A DNA stretch of 64,000 nucleotides from Paractinoplanes ovalisporus (GCF_016834655.1 NZ_JAENHP010000022.1:121724-185723); one strand, 5' to 3'; positions 49,360 through 57,577 are shown, counted from the stretch's first letter. The notes: generated by a model not told the origin, from the letters alone. Translations and numbers: made by a program.

Positions 49360-50673
49360 TTACTTCTTGACGAACTCGGAAGCGGCAGTGGCCATGGCCT
49401 TCTGCAGCTCGGCGACGTCCTGGTTGGTGGAGAACTTGCCCAGGGCCGAGTTGGCCGCACCCTGCCAGCCCTGCGAGCAGGCCGAGCCGTGGGCGCAGGA
49501 CGGAACCTGCTTGAACGACTTCCAGTCAGCCATGGCGGCCTGCTGGTACTTCGGGTAGTCGGCCGGCTTGGCGTCCGTACGGGCCGGGATCGAGCCCTTG
49601 GTGGTGTTGAAGGCCTTCTGGCCGGCGTCCGAGCCGACCGTCTTCAGCCAGCACTTCGTGCCCTCGGCGTTCTTCGCGCCCTTGGGCAGGACGAACGAGT
49701 CGGCCAGCCATTGGAAGGTGTCGCCGTTGCCCGGGAACGTGAACCACGCGTAGTCGGTGAACTTCTTGGCGTCCAGGTCGGCCGCCTCCCAGTCACCCAT
49801 CAGCTGGTAGGCCGCCTTGCCGTCCATGACCAGCTTCTCGGCGTCGGTCCAGTCGAGCGCGTCACGGTCCTTGTTGGTGTACGTGAGCAGCGTCTTGAAG
49901 TCGTTGATGGCCTTGGTGACGCCGGCGTCGTTCCAGTCGGTGGCGCCGGTCCACAGGCCGGTGAACTTGTCCGCGCCCAGGTCGGTGATCAGCACCGACT
50001 CGAACAGCATGAGCTGGGTCCAGTCCTTGCCCACGGCGAGCGGGGCCTGGATGCCCTTGGCCTTGACCTTGTCGAGGTCGGCGATGAAGCCGGCCATGTC
50101 GGTCGGGTCCTTGGTGATGCCGGCGTCGGCCAGGACCTTCTTGTTGGTCCACACGACGTTGGCCCGGTGGATGTTCGCGGGCACCGAGTAGATCTTGCCG
50201 TCGACCGTCAGGTTGTCGATCAGGCCCTGCGGGAACGCCTGCTTGAGGCCCCAGCTGTCGTAGTCGGCGCTGAGGTCCTCGATCTGGCCGGCGTTGATGT
50301 AGTCCTGCAGCTCCGCCCCGGCGTGCGCCTGGAACGTGTCCGGCGGGTCGTTCTGCTGGAGGCGGGACGCGAGGACCGACTTCGCGTTGGCGCCGGCGCC
50401 ACCGGCGACCGCGCCGTTCTCGAAGGTCTGCCCGGCGCAGTCGGTGCCGAACTGCTTGACCAGGCCGTCGAGGCCGGCCTTCTCGCCGCCGTCGGCCCAC
50501 CAGGTGAAGACCTCTACCTTGGTCGAGCCGGAGCCGCCCCCGCTGCTGTCGTCACTGGACCCACAGGCCGTGGCGGTCAGGAGCGCGGCGACACCGACAG
50601 CTGCCACAGCAGCCCGTCGAGTGAAGCCCGTCCGACCGCCCCGCCCGCCACCCTTAACCGGACTGAAGGCCAT
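49360..50673 (-). CDS. Sugar ABC transporter substrate-binding lipoprotein
   Basis: A 437-residue extracytoplasmic solute-binding protein, family 1. A twin-Arg-containing N-terminus (FTRRAAVAAVGVAALLTATAC) ends in a lipobox-like Cys (about residue 37), then a Gly/Ser linker. The mature part opens KVEVFTWWADGGEKAGLDGL and has NLTVDGKIYSVPANIHRANVV, DGKAAYQLMGDWEAADL and FTFPGNGDTFQWLADSFVLP, as in CUT1 sugar binders. AGGAG lies 8 nt before the ATG. A LacI operator sits 25 bp upstream. The ligand is unknown; the regulon context suggests mannose or mannosides. Confidence 0.93.
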   Translation of the reverse strand: MAFSPVKGGGRGGRTGFTRRAAVAAVGVAALLTATACGSSDDSSGGGSGSTKVEVFTWWADGGEKAGLDGLVKQFGTDCAGQTFENGAVAGGAGANAKSVLASRLQQNDPPDTFQAHAGAELQDYINAGQIEDLSADYDSWGLKQAFPQGLIDNLTVDGKIYSVPANIHRANVVWTNKKVLADAGITKDPTDMAGFIADLDKVKAKGIQAPLAVGKDWTQLMLFESVLITDLGADKFTGLWTGATDWNDAGVTKAINDFKTLLTYTNKDRDALDWTDAEKLVMDGKAAYQLMGDWEAADLDAKKFTDYAWFTFPGNGDTFQWLADSFVLPKGAKNAEGTKCWLKTVGSDAGQKAFNTTKGSIPARTDAKPADYPKYQQAAMADWKSFKQVPSCAHGSACSQGWQGAANSALGKFSTNQDVAELQKAMATAASEFVKK

Positions 50674-50697
50674 CCCGATTATCTCCTATCGAAAGAT

Positions 50698-50711
50698 TGA
50701 CATCGTTGTCA
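50698..50711. promoter_or_regulatory. LacI-family operator upstream of sugar ABC operon
   Basis: TGACATCGTTGTCA differs at one position from each of the perfect palindromes at 19926 and 38063. It starts 25 bp upstream of the binding-protein ATG, where a bound repressor would block transcription. Confidence 0.8.
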
Positions 50712-51194
50712 CGCGATGGGGAGTACCGTGCCGCCTCAACCGCACAAGTGTCAACGGCTGTTTCCGTGTCGTTACGTGCGCACTCTGTTGTTACCTGAGT
50801 GGAAGATCGTTGACCTGCGGTTTCATCGGCAGAAATCACTGTTTCGGCGATCTTCGAAATTTTGGGGCCGACCAGAGAGGGGGCAAAACGGTCACCTCCC
50901 GTACGTCATCGAGCCGCGCATGCCGTCGCTTGTGTTCATTTGTGAGCGGCTGACTCCGTTCCGCTGACAGATCGGCGCGGTAGCCGCCCGTGATCAGCGG
51001 TGGCCGCTAGTGATCAGCGAAGCCGCTGCTCTCGATCAGCGCGGTGGCCGATCTCGATCAGCGCAGCGACTGCTCCTGGATCAGCGTGGTGGCCGCTCCC
51101 GGATCAGTGCAGCGACTGCTCCTGGATCAGTGCGGTGGCCGCTCCTGGACCAGCGCGGTGGCTGCTTCTGGATCGCGCGGCGACTGCTCCTCGA
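50712..51194. other. Non-coding gap between sugar ABC operon and lacI
   Basis: About 480 bp with no gene supported. 50712-50969 is less GC-rich and shows no clear signal beyond the promoter side of the ABC operon. 50970-51213 is a tandem array of 22-23-bp units (separate entry), running into the lacI 3' end. Confidence 0.6.
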
Positions 51195-51213
51195 TCAGCG
51201 TGGTGGCCGCTCG
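50970..51213. repeat. Array of about eleven 22-23-bp GATCAG repeats at the lacI 3' end
   Basis: Units begin at 50970, 50992, 51012, 51034, 51056, 51079, 51102, 51125, 51148, 51171 and 51193. Two subtypes are intermixed: GATCAG-YGYGGTGGCCGCTC and GATCAG-YGCAGCGACTGCTC. The unit is not a multiple of 3, so the array is non-coding, except that the lacI stop codon lies in the last unit. The period is about two helical turns. Confidence 0.92.
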
Positions 51214-52211
51214 CCCGAACCGCGGGCAATGATAGAGGTCGAAATCACGATGGTCCGGGCGGGGCCGGAATGCCCACTGATGCGCTCGTACGCGAGACGC
51301 GCCGCCTCCCGCCCGAGCGCGGTCATGTCATGCGCGACCACGGTCGTCCCCAGCACGTCGGCCAGGTCGAAGTCGTCAAAGCCGACCAGGGCCGGCGGAT
51401 CCGTACGCCCGCGCATGCCCCGCAGGGCCCCGGTGGTGAGCCGGTTGTTGGTCGTGAAGATCGCGGTCGGCGCCGGGTCGAGCGCCAGCAGTTCGCGGAC
51501 GGTGCGTTCGGCATGCCGTACGTCGTGCACATCGGTCCGCAGATAGGGCTCCCACGCGTCGTTGCCCGCGGCGCGCATCGCCCCGACGAACCCGTCGATC
51601 CGGGCCCGCTGCGGCGCCATCCGGGCCAGGTCGGCCACGAGCGCGATCCGCCGGTGCCCCGCCGCCAGCAGGTGCTCCCCGGCCGACCGCGCCCCACCCG
51701 CGTTGTCGATCAGCACCGCGTCGGCGGCCAGCCCGTCCGGCGGCCGGTCGAGAAAGACGAACGGCACACCCCGGTTGCCCTCGATGGCGAGATATTCGTG
51801 ATCGTCCGCACTGGGAATGACGAGCAGCGCCCGTACGCGTCGTTCCAGGAACGCATCCACGAGACTGCGCTCGAGCATGGCGTCCTCGTCGTTGTTGGCG
51901 GTGATCAGCAGGAGCCCGTGCTGGCGCAGTTCCCGCTCGATGCCGCTGGCCACCGCCGAGTAGAACGGGTTGGTGAGGTCACCGCTGACCAGCCCGACCA
52001 GCGCCGAGGTGGCGCCGCGCCGCAGTTCCCGGGCGATGCCGTTGAGCCGGTAGCCGAGCAGGTCGGCCGCGTCACGCACCCGCCGCCCGGTCGAGGGGGC
52101 GACGTTGGGTTCCTGGTTGAGCGCGCGGGAGGCCGTCTTGAGGCTGACCCCGGCCAGCGCGGCCACCTGAGTCAACGTAGGCCGGCGAACGGTCACATCG
52201 TCGGCGGGCAT
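51195..52211 (-). CDS. LacI family transcriptional regulator
   Basis: A 338-residue regulator. HTH: PTLTQVAALAGVSLKTASRA, hinge LLGYRLNGIARELRRG and a periplasmic-binding-like core from ALVGLVSGDLTNPFYSAVA to PALVGFDDFDLADVLGTTV. ATG 52211 has GGAG 5 nt upstream; longer upstream frames lack homology. An operator lies 39 bp before the start, so it is autoregulated. Matching operators lie before the sugar ABC operon and both GH92 genes, so this is the probable repressor of the set; the inducer is probably mannose or a derivative. The last residues (SGERPPR) and the stop sit inside the terminal copy of the GATCAG array. Confidence 0.93.
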   Translation of the reverse strand: MPADDVTVRRPTLTQVAALAGVSLKTASRALNQEPNVAPSTGRRVRDAADLLGYRLNGIARELRRGATSALVGLVSGDLTNPFYSAVASGIERELRQHGLLLITANNDEDAMLERSLVDAFLERRVRALLVIPSADDHEYLAIEGNRGVPFVFLDRPPDGLAADAVLIDNAGGARSAGEHLLAAGHRRIALVADLARMAPQRARIDGFVGAMRAAGNDAWEPYLRTDVHDVRHAERTVRELLALDPAPTAIFTTNNRLTTGALRGMRGRTDPPALVGFDDFDLADVLGTTVVAHDMTALGREAARLAYERISGHSGPARTIVISTSIIARGSGERPPR

Positions 52212-52249
52212 ATTGCTCCGAGCACTCTCAGTGGCGGGACGCTCAAGTA

Positions 52250-52263
52250 TGACATCGATGTCT
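52250..52263. promoter_or_regulatory. LacI-family operator upstream of lacI
   Basis: TGACATCGATGTCT, 13 of 14 positions identical to the perfect palindrome at 38063. It begins 39 bp upstream of the lacI ATG, predicting autorepression. Confidence 0.8.
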
Positions 52264-52554
52264 ATACGTCCGACCTCGGCCGTTCGCCCCGCAACGGTGT
52301 CATGACGGAGACAGCCCGAGACCACCGTACGGCCCCAGGGCCGGTGTCGAAGTGGGAGACGGGCGGCGGCGTGGCCCGCTCGCCGTCTGGCCGCGCGCCG
52401 CGAGCACCCGTGTCGGGTTTGTCGGCGGGATCGGACGATCGGCCGCACCAGCCGCACCGCCTTGTCGTTCGGGCGCCCGCGACGCACACCCGGGCCCGTC
52501 TCGCTCCGGCCCCCTAGGTTGGAGCGGGGAGATCGCGAGCGAGGGGACAGGCAG
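52264..52554. other. Non-coding gap between lacI and the DUF1932-type gene
   Basis: About 290 bp (343 bp including the lacI operator region) with no supported gene; only shadow frames. The right end carries the GAGGGG ribosome-binding site of the next gene. Nothing else stands out. Confidence 0.5.
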
Positions 52555-53637
52555 ATGGTGACGGTCGCACTGGTCAGTGCCGGATATATGGGGTCGGGGC
52601 TCGGCGCGGCGTTGCGGCAAGGCGGCGCCCGGGTGGTCACCACGCTGGAGGGGCGATCCCCGCGGACGGCCCGGCTGGCCACCGAGGCCGGGTTGGAGCT
52701 GCTGCCGACCCTGACCGACGTGCTGGTGGCGGCCGACGTCGTGCTGTCGGTGACGCCGCCGGGCGCCGCCGTCGAGACCGCACGGTCCATCGCGGCCGCG
52801 GCCCGCCAAGCCGGCCGAGCACCGATCGTGGCCGACCTCAACGCCGTCTCGCCCACCACGATGGAGGCCGTAAGCGCCGCTCTAGCCGGCACCCCCGGTC
52901 CCGCAGCCGTGGGCGGCGCTTTGGGTGTGGCGGGCGATGCTGTGGGTTCTGCGGGTTTCGTGATGGGTGGCGTCGCTGGTTCTGCGGCCGTGGCTGCGGG
53001 CGGCACTGCCGCTTCTGCGGGCGTGGCAGAGGGCGGCACTGCTGCTTCTGCGGCCGTTACTGCTGGCGGCGGTGCAGCTTCTCCGGCCGCGGTGGCGGGC
53101 GGTGGCTCGTCGGGCATCGAGGTGGTGGACGGCTCGATCTCGGGGCCGCCGCCGACGGTCACGCCGGGTGCCCGGCTCTATCTCTCGGGCGCGGCGGCCT
53201 CGGTCGTGGCCGAACTTCCGTGGGGCGGGCTGGTCGAACCCGTGGTCGTGGGGGAGCGGATCGGCTCGGCCAGCGCGCTCAAGATGTGCACCGGCGGCGT
53301 CTACAAGGGTCTGACCGCGCTCATCACCCAGGCCATGCGGACCGCGGGCGCCCACGGGGTGCTGGAGCATGTCATGGCCGACCTCGGTCGCAACGGACTG
53401 GCCGACGGCTCGGGGGTGGCGCGCTCGGCCACCAAGGCGGGGCGTTTCGTCGACGAGATGCGCGAGGTGGCCGCGACCCAGGCCGCCGCCGGTCTGAGCC
53501 CCGACCTGTTCACCGCGATCGCCGCCGTCTACGCGGACGTCGCCGGAACCCACCTGGCCGAGGGCGCGCCCGAGGACGATCGAAAGCTGTCCCCGTCCGA
53601 GATCGTGGAGCGGCTCGACTCCAGGCACGGCAGGTGA
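52555..53637 (+). CDS. NAD(P)-binding DUF1932-type 6-phosphogluconate dehydrogenase-like protein with repeat insertion
   Basis: A 360-residue oxidoreductase of the beta-hydroxyacid dehydrogenase kind. The Rossmann motif is VALVSAGYMGSGLGAALRQ, with LSVTPPGAAVETARS. The C-terminal DUF1932 helix bundle has VVVGERIGSASALKMCTGGVYKG and AQ-rich KAGRFVDEMREVAATQAAAG. Between TPGPAAVGG and SSGIEVVDGSISGPPP, where homologues are continuous, about 65 Ala/Gly/Ser residues are inserted, encoded by 33-bp repeats. The reaction is unknown. GAGGGG lies 8 nt before ATG 52555. Its last codons (SRHGR) and stop lie in a copy of a tandem duplication shared with the convergent mmcQ gene. Confidence 0.83.
   Translation: MVTVALVSAGYMGSGLGAALRQGGARVVTTLEGRSPRTARLATEAGLELLPTLTDVLVAADVVLSVTPPGAAVETARSIAAAARQAGRAPIVADLNAVSPTTMEAVSAALAGTPGPAAVGGALGVAGDAVGSAGFVMGGVAGSAAVAAGGTAASAGVAEGGTAASAAVTAGGGAASPAAVAGGGSSGIEVVDGSISGPPPTVTPGARLYLSGAAASVVAELPWGGLVEPVVVGERIGSASALKMCTGGVYKGLTALITQAMRTAGAHGVLEHVMADLGRNGLADGSGVARSATKAGRFVDEMREVAATQAAAGLSPDLFTAIAAVYADVAGTHLAEGAPEDDRKLSPSEIVERLDSRHGR
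52966..53106 (+). repeat. Four 33-bp tandem repeats inside the DUF1932-type gene
   Basis: Units start at 52966, 52999, 53032 and 53065, followed by a partial unit at 53098. They encode GGVAGSAAVAA, GGTAASAGVAE, GGTAASAAVTA and GGGAASPAAVA. They use many T-ending codons compared with the rest of the gene. All units keep the reading frame. Confidence 0.93.
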
Positions 53638-53826
53638 GCGACCAGCGTCCTTCGGGCCGGGATCGCAGGGCGGCTTGAATCCAGGCGCGGCGGCGGAACC
53701 GTCCAGACCCTTGGGCCGAGACTGCAGGCCAGGCGCGGCAGGTGAGTCGGGCAGACCTCCTTCGGGTCGGGCTGCGGGACGGTTTCAGGCCAGGCGTGGC
53801 AGGTAGGCCGACCAGACCTTTTTGGG
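53621..53826. repeat. Four-copy ladder of the mmcQ 3' end
   Basis: CCAGGC-R-Y-GGC blocks begin at 53621, 53681, 53729 and 53790, spaced 60, 48 and 61 bp, each followed by a CCAGACC-TT-GGG-like block. The last copy is the coding 3' end of mmcQ (PKKVWSAYLPRLA and stop). The first lies in the last codons of the DUF1932-type gene and includes its stop. Confidence 0.85.
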
Positions 53827-54132
53827 CACGACCATGCGCCACGCGTCGAGCACCAACTCGGTCATCTGTTCCTCGTCGAGCTCGGCCATCGTGGCCTCGA
53901 CCCAGTTGAAGCGCATGTCGGACTCGCGGGGCAGGTGGAACGTGACGGGATCGCCGGCGACCAGCGCGGCCCTCTCCTCTTTGGGGAAGCCGAAGCCCAT
54001 CACGGTCTCGTCGCGCGAGAACGCCACGTAGACGATCGCGCCGACCCGGAATTTCACCCGGTCATGGATGAGGTGTTCGGAGCTGCGCGGGAGGTCACTG
54101 ACAACCCGCCGGACGTCATCGACGGTGACCAT
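53785..54132 (-). CDS. MmcQ/YjbR family DNA-binding-type protein
   Basis: A 115-residue protein. It opens TVDDVRRVVSDLPRSSEHL, then FRVGAIVYVAFSRDETVMGFG with the MmcQ/YjbR beta strands, and ends VVPKKVWSAYLPRLA, the usual family ending. YjbR has a double-wing fold like DNA-binding domains, but no function is proven. The ATG follows TAGGGT (complement of 54139-54144) by 6 nt, leaderless. Its 3' end is the source of a four-copy duplication ladder. Confidence 0.85.
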   Translation of the reverse strand: MVTVDDVRRVVSDLPRSSEHLIHDRVKFRVGAIVYVAFSRDETVMGFGFPKEERAALVAGDPVTFHLPRESDMRFNWVEATMAELDEEQMTELVLDAWRMVVPKKVWSAYLPRLA

Positions 54133-54239
54133 GCGACGACCCTACGGCGGGGGTACGACAACTTCGGCCGGAGCGGCGGAACCGTACGACACGGGCCGGA
54201 TCTGGGCGGCGGGAACCGGTCGGGGTCAGCGGGAACCGG

Positions 54240-54926
54240 TCAGGGGCGGCGGGGCTTCGGCACCGGGATGTTGGTGGTCGTCTCCTCGGGCAGCGGCGTG
54301 CTGTTGGGGACCTTGGCCCGGAACACCCGGTCGGGCGGCAGACGATAGGTCGCGGCCTGCACCAGCTCGTCGGGCACGGTGTGCTTTCCGCCGGAGGAGC
54401 GCGGCTGGGCGGGCTCGGCCGGTTCCTCGGTGGGCCGCGGCTCCGGGAACCTCTGGTAGTGCACACCGCCCACGGCGGCCGGCTCGCTCACGGTGTTGCG
54501 CGGCGGCGGGGGAGGCGCCGGAAATCCGAGCGCCGCCGGGGCCGCAGGGTGGTCGGCCCCGAGCGGAACAGAAGCAGCGCCGGGCAACAGGGGCGAAGCG
54601 GCGACAGGCGGAACAGGCGAAGCATCGGGCGACCCGGCAGAAGCAGCAGCCGCGACCCCCTGATGCCGGAAAGCCCGCCCGGGATCGACCTGACTCCCCG
54701 CCTGCGGCGCCGGATCCTCAGCGGCTGGCGGCGGCTTGGCCACCGTGGACCGGACGGCCAGGCTGAAAACCTGGTCGGACGCGGTCTCGTACCCGTCCCG
54801 GTAAGCCTCCTCCCGGTCGCGTTTCAGCTGGTACCGCTGGTGCACGCGACCCGCCGCATACCCGCAGCAGGCGACGAACAGGGCCACGAGAATGACGATC
54901 AGCACAGTGTCGCCGGGCGCGCTCAT
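54240..54926 (-). CDS. Single-pass membrane protein with Pro/Ala-rich cytoplasmic tail
   Basis: A 228-residue protein. One TM helix (about residues 6-28, LIVILVALFVACCGYAAG) is followed by a basic region (HQRYQLKRDREEAYRDGYE) and a long Pro/Ala/Ser-rich tail (60-160) of low complexity. The C-terminal 60 residues have NTVSEPAAVGGVHYQRFPEP and ATYRLPPDRVFRAKVPNST. No family recognised. A longer frame to 55262 overlaps the epoxide hydrolase antisense and is rejected. Function unknown. Confidence 0.65.
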   Translation of the reverse strand: MSAPGDTVLIVILVALFVACCGYAAGRVHQRYQLKRDREEAYRDGYETASDQVFSLAVRSTVAKPPPAAEDPAPQAGSQVDPGRAFRHQGVAAAASAGSPDASPVPPVAASPLLPGAASVPLGADHPAAPAALGFPAPPPPPRNTVSEPAAVGGVHYQRFPEPRPTEEPAEPAQPRSSGGKHTVPDELVQAATYRLPPDRVFRAKVPNSTPLPEETTTNIPVPKPRRP

Positions 54927-55003
54927 GCCCCCAATTGTTTCGAATTCGATAGACCGGGAGCTATGGCCCGTTTGACGTACCCCGATCGTAGTAACGGGAA
55001 CGC

Positions 55004-56122
55004 TCAGGTTCCCGCCGTGAGGGCGGCCACGCAGGCCCGCACCTCCTCGACGAACTGGCCGGGCTGTTCGAACGCGGCGAAGTGCCCGCCGCGGGCCGGC
55101 TCGTTCCAGTAGCGGATGTCGCTGAAGCGCCGCTCGGCCCACCGCCGGGACGGGCGCGGGTTCTCGCGGGGGAAGATCGAGCAGCCGACCGGAACGGGCA
55201 CGGGCGGCGCCTCGCTGCCGTCGCCGCGGAAGACGGCCTGCACGGCGGGGAAGCTCTCCCAATAGAAGCGGGCCGCCGACACCCCGGCGCCGGGGAGCCA
55301 GTACATCATCAGGTTGTCCAGCAGCTGGTCACGCGTGAGCACATCGCCGTCGGTCCAGGCGTGGAACTTCTCGACGATCCACGCGCACAGTGCGGCCGGC
55401 GAGTCGACCAGGCCGTACCCGATGGTCTGGGGCCGGGTGGACTGCACGAACGAGTAGCCGTCACCCCGCGCGGCGGCCTCCAGATCGTCCAGGGCGGACT
55501 GCTCGGCCGGGGTGAGCGCGCCGAACGTGGCCGGGTCGGGCGCGACCAGCGGCGGTACGAGGTGCAGGCCGATGACCCGGGACGGGTGCCGCAACCCGAT
55601 CTCGGTCGACACGCTCGTCCCCCAGTCGTGGCCCTGGGCGACGAATCGCGGGTAGCCGAGGCGTTCCATGAGGACGGCCCAGGCGTCGGCGACCCGGGCG
55701 ACGGCCCAGCCGGGTTCGGTGGGGGCGTCGCTGAAGCCGTACCCGGGAAGCGACGGGCACACGATGTGGAACGACTCCGACAGCGGCCCGATCACGTCGG
55801 CGAACTCGACCACCGACCCGGGCCACCCGTGGGTCATGAGCACCGGCACGGCGTCGGCCCGCTCCGACCGTACGTGCACGAAGTGGATCTTCACCCCGTC
55901 GATCTCGGTGCGGAACTGCGGATGCCGGTTGAGCCGCTCCTCCGCCGCCGAGAAGTCATAACCCGATTGCCAGTACGCGCATAAGTCGGAAACGTCCGAC
56001 AGGGGGGAACCCTGCTCCCAGCCGGGCCCGGGCGCGGGCGACGGCCACCGCGTCCGGGCGAGCCGTTCCCGCAGGTCGTCCACCGAAGCGGGCGGCAGCG
56101 GAACGCGGAAGGGCGTGATCAC
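55004..56122 (-). CDS. Epoxide hydrolase (EHN domain)
   Basis: A 372-residue soluble alpha/beta hydrolase with the N-terminal EHN lid domain (TPFRVPLPPASVDDLRERLART and NRHPQFRTEIDGVKIHFVHV). The oxyanion loop is LMTHGWPGSVVEFADV, the nucleophile Asp is in FVAQGHDWGTSVSTEIGLRHP, and the catalytic His is near the C-terminus in ARGGHFAAFEQPGQF. Lid Tyr residues (SGYDFS, GYGLVD) are candidates for epoxide activation. It opens epoxides to diols in detoxification or natural product chemistry. It ends 6 bases upstream of nothing else; its ATG 56122 is 6 bases from the rnhA stop, so the two are likely co-transcribed. Confidence 0.92.
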   Translation of the reverse strand: MITPFRVPLPPASVDDLRERLARTRWPSPAPGPGWEQGSPLSDVSDLCAYWQSGYDFSAAEERLNRHPQFRTEIDGVKIHFVHVRSERADAVPVLMTHGWPGSVVEFADVIGPLSESFHIVCPSLPGYGFSDAPTEPGWAVARVADAWAVLMERLGYPRFVAQGHDWGTSVSTEIGLRHPSRVIGLHLVPPLVAPDPATFGALTPAEQSALDDLEAAARGDGYSFVQSTRPQTIGYGLVDSPAALCAWIVEKFHAWTDGDVLTRDQLLDNLMMYWLPGAGVSAARFYWESFPAVQAVFRGDGSEAPPVPVPVGCSIFPRENPRPSRRWAERRFSDIRYWNEPARGGHFAAFEQPGQFVEEVRACVAALTAGT

Positions 56123-56128
56123 CGCGGA

Positions 56129-56596
56129 TCAGGCCCCGCCGACGATCGAGCCGGAAGCCACCGCCTCCTGCAGGCCCCGCGCGGCCAGCCGGTCGGCCCG
56201 CTCGTTCTCGGGATGCCCGGCGTGCCCCTTGACCCAGTGCCACTGCACGTCGTGACGCTTCACCGCCGCGTTCAGGCGCTGCCACAGGTCGACGTTCTTG
56301 ACCGGCTGCTTGGCCGAGGTCTGCCAGCCGTTGGCCGACCACCGGGGCAGCCACTTCGTGATCCCGTCCCGTACGTAGATGCTGTCCGTGTACAACTTCA
56401 CCGTCATCGGCGCCCGGTTCAGCGTCTCGAGGGCCCGGATCGGCGCCATGAGCTCCATCCGGTTGTTCGTGGTCGGCTCGGCCGTGCCGCCGAAGAGATC
56501 CTTCTCCTTCGCGCCGTAACGCAACACCGCCCCCCAGCCGCCCGGGCCGGGGTTGGGCACGCAGGCCCCGTCGGTGTAGATCTCCACCACGCTCAT
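56129..56596 (-). CDS. rnhA: Ribonuclease HI
   Basis: A 155-residue RNase HI. The catalytic acids are in VEIYTDGACVPNPGPGGWGA (D), NNRMELMAPIRALETL (E), VKLYTDSIYVRDGI (D) and PENERADRLAARGL (D), in the family order, with the basic handle WLPRWSANGWQT and the conserved His of WVKGHAGH. It degrades RNA in RNA-DNA hybrids. TAGGGT (complement of 56603-56608) ends 6 nt before the ATG, leaderless. It is divergent from an ABC exporter operon. Confidence 0.97.
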   Translation of the reverse strand: MSVVEIYTDGACVPNPGPGGWGAVLRYGAKEKDLFGGTAEPTTNNRMELMAPIRALETLNRAPMTVKLYTDSIYVRDGITKWLPRWSANGWQTSAKQPVKNVDLWQRLNAAVKRHDVQWHWVKGHAGHPENERADRLAARGLQEAVASGSIVGGA

Positions 56597-56665
56597 GTGA
56601 GCACCCTAACGGGGCGGCCCCGCCCAGGGCCGGACAGCCGAGGGCGGCACGTAAAGTGGTTGACC

Positions 56666-57577
56666 GTGAGGGACGAGGCGGTCGAGGTTCGCGACATCGT
56701 GGTGCGCTACGGCGACACGACCGCTGTCGACGGTGTGTCCCTCACGGTCCCCCGCGGCCGGGTTCTTGCGCTGCTCGGGCACAACGGCGCCGGCAAGACC
56801 AGCCTGCTGCAGGTGTGCGAGGGTTTCCGCCGGCCCGACAGCGGCGTCGCCACCGTGCTCGGCCTCGATCCGATGGGCGACCACGACGCGCTGATGCCCC
56901 GGCTCGGCATCATGTTGCAGTCGGGCGGCGTCTATCCCTGGGCCACGGCCGGCGAGATCCTGCGGTTGTTCGCCTCGTTCGCGGCCACCCCGCTCGACGT
57001 CGACATGCTTCTCGATCGTCTGGGACTGCGCAAGTTCGAACGTACGCGGTGGCGCCGGCTCTCCGGGGGCGAGCAGCAGCGGCTGTCGCTCGCCGTCGCG
57101 CTGGTCGGCCGCCCCGAGCTGGTCTTCCTCGACGAGCCCACCGCGGGCATGGACACCGAGGCCCGCCACACCACCTGGCGGCTGATCGAGGAGCTGCGCG
57201 CCGACGGCGTGTCGGTGCTGCTCACCACCCACCTGCTCGACGAGGCCGAACGCCTGGCCGACGAGGTCGTCATCATGCGCTCGGGCGTGGTCGCCGCCAC
57301 CGGTTCGCCGGCCGAGCTGACCGCGGCCGCCGGCATCGACCTGCTCGAGGTGCGGGCCGACCCGGGCCTGGTTCCCGACGGGCGGCTGGCCGACCTCAAG
57401 GTCACCGAGACGACCCCGGGGGAATACGCGATCACCGGCGCCCTCGACGCGGCCGCCATCTCCGACGTGCTGGGCTGGTTCGCCGGTGCCGGGGCCCAGG
57501 TCACCGCCGTGAACACCCGCCGGCGCACCCTCGAAGACGTCTATCTGGCGCTCACCACCGAGAAGGTCTACCGATGA
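56666..57577 (+). CDS. ABC-2 exporter ATP-binding protein
   Basis: A 303-residue ATPase with Walker A GHNGAGKTS, signature RLSGGEQQRLSLAVAL, Walker B LVFLDEPTAGMD and H-loop LLTTHLLDEAERL. The C-terminal 70 residues form an exporter-type extension (VTETTPGEYAITGALDAAA). GTG 56666 follows TAAAGT (56652-56657) by 8 nt; the frame continues upstream only antisense to rnhA. Its permease starts in its stop (ATGA). Substrate unknown. Confidence 0.92.
   Translation: MRDEAVEVRDIVVRYGDTTAVDGVSLTVPRGRVLALLGHNGAGKTSLLQVCEGFRRPDSGVATVLGLDPMGDHDALMPRLGIMLQSGGVYPWATAGEILRLFASFAATPLDVDMLLDRLGLRKFERTRWRRLSGGEQQRLSLAVALVGRPELVFLDEPTAGMDTEARHTTWRLIEELRADGVSVLLTTHLLDEAERLADEVVIMRSGVVAATGSPAELTAAAGIDLLEVRADPGLVPDGRLADLKVTETTPGEYAITGALDAAAISDVLGWFAGAGAQVTAVNTRRRTLEDVYLALTTEKVYR

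Noticed and set aside
50970..51213. CRISPR array
   Set aside because: Units are contiguous, 22-23 bp, without unique spacers; no cas genes.
51000..52517. 505-codon plus-strand frame through the GATCAG array and antisense to lacI
   Set aside because: The first part is the 22-23-bp repeat, the rest is antisense to a clear LacI gene. No homology.
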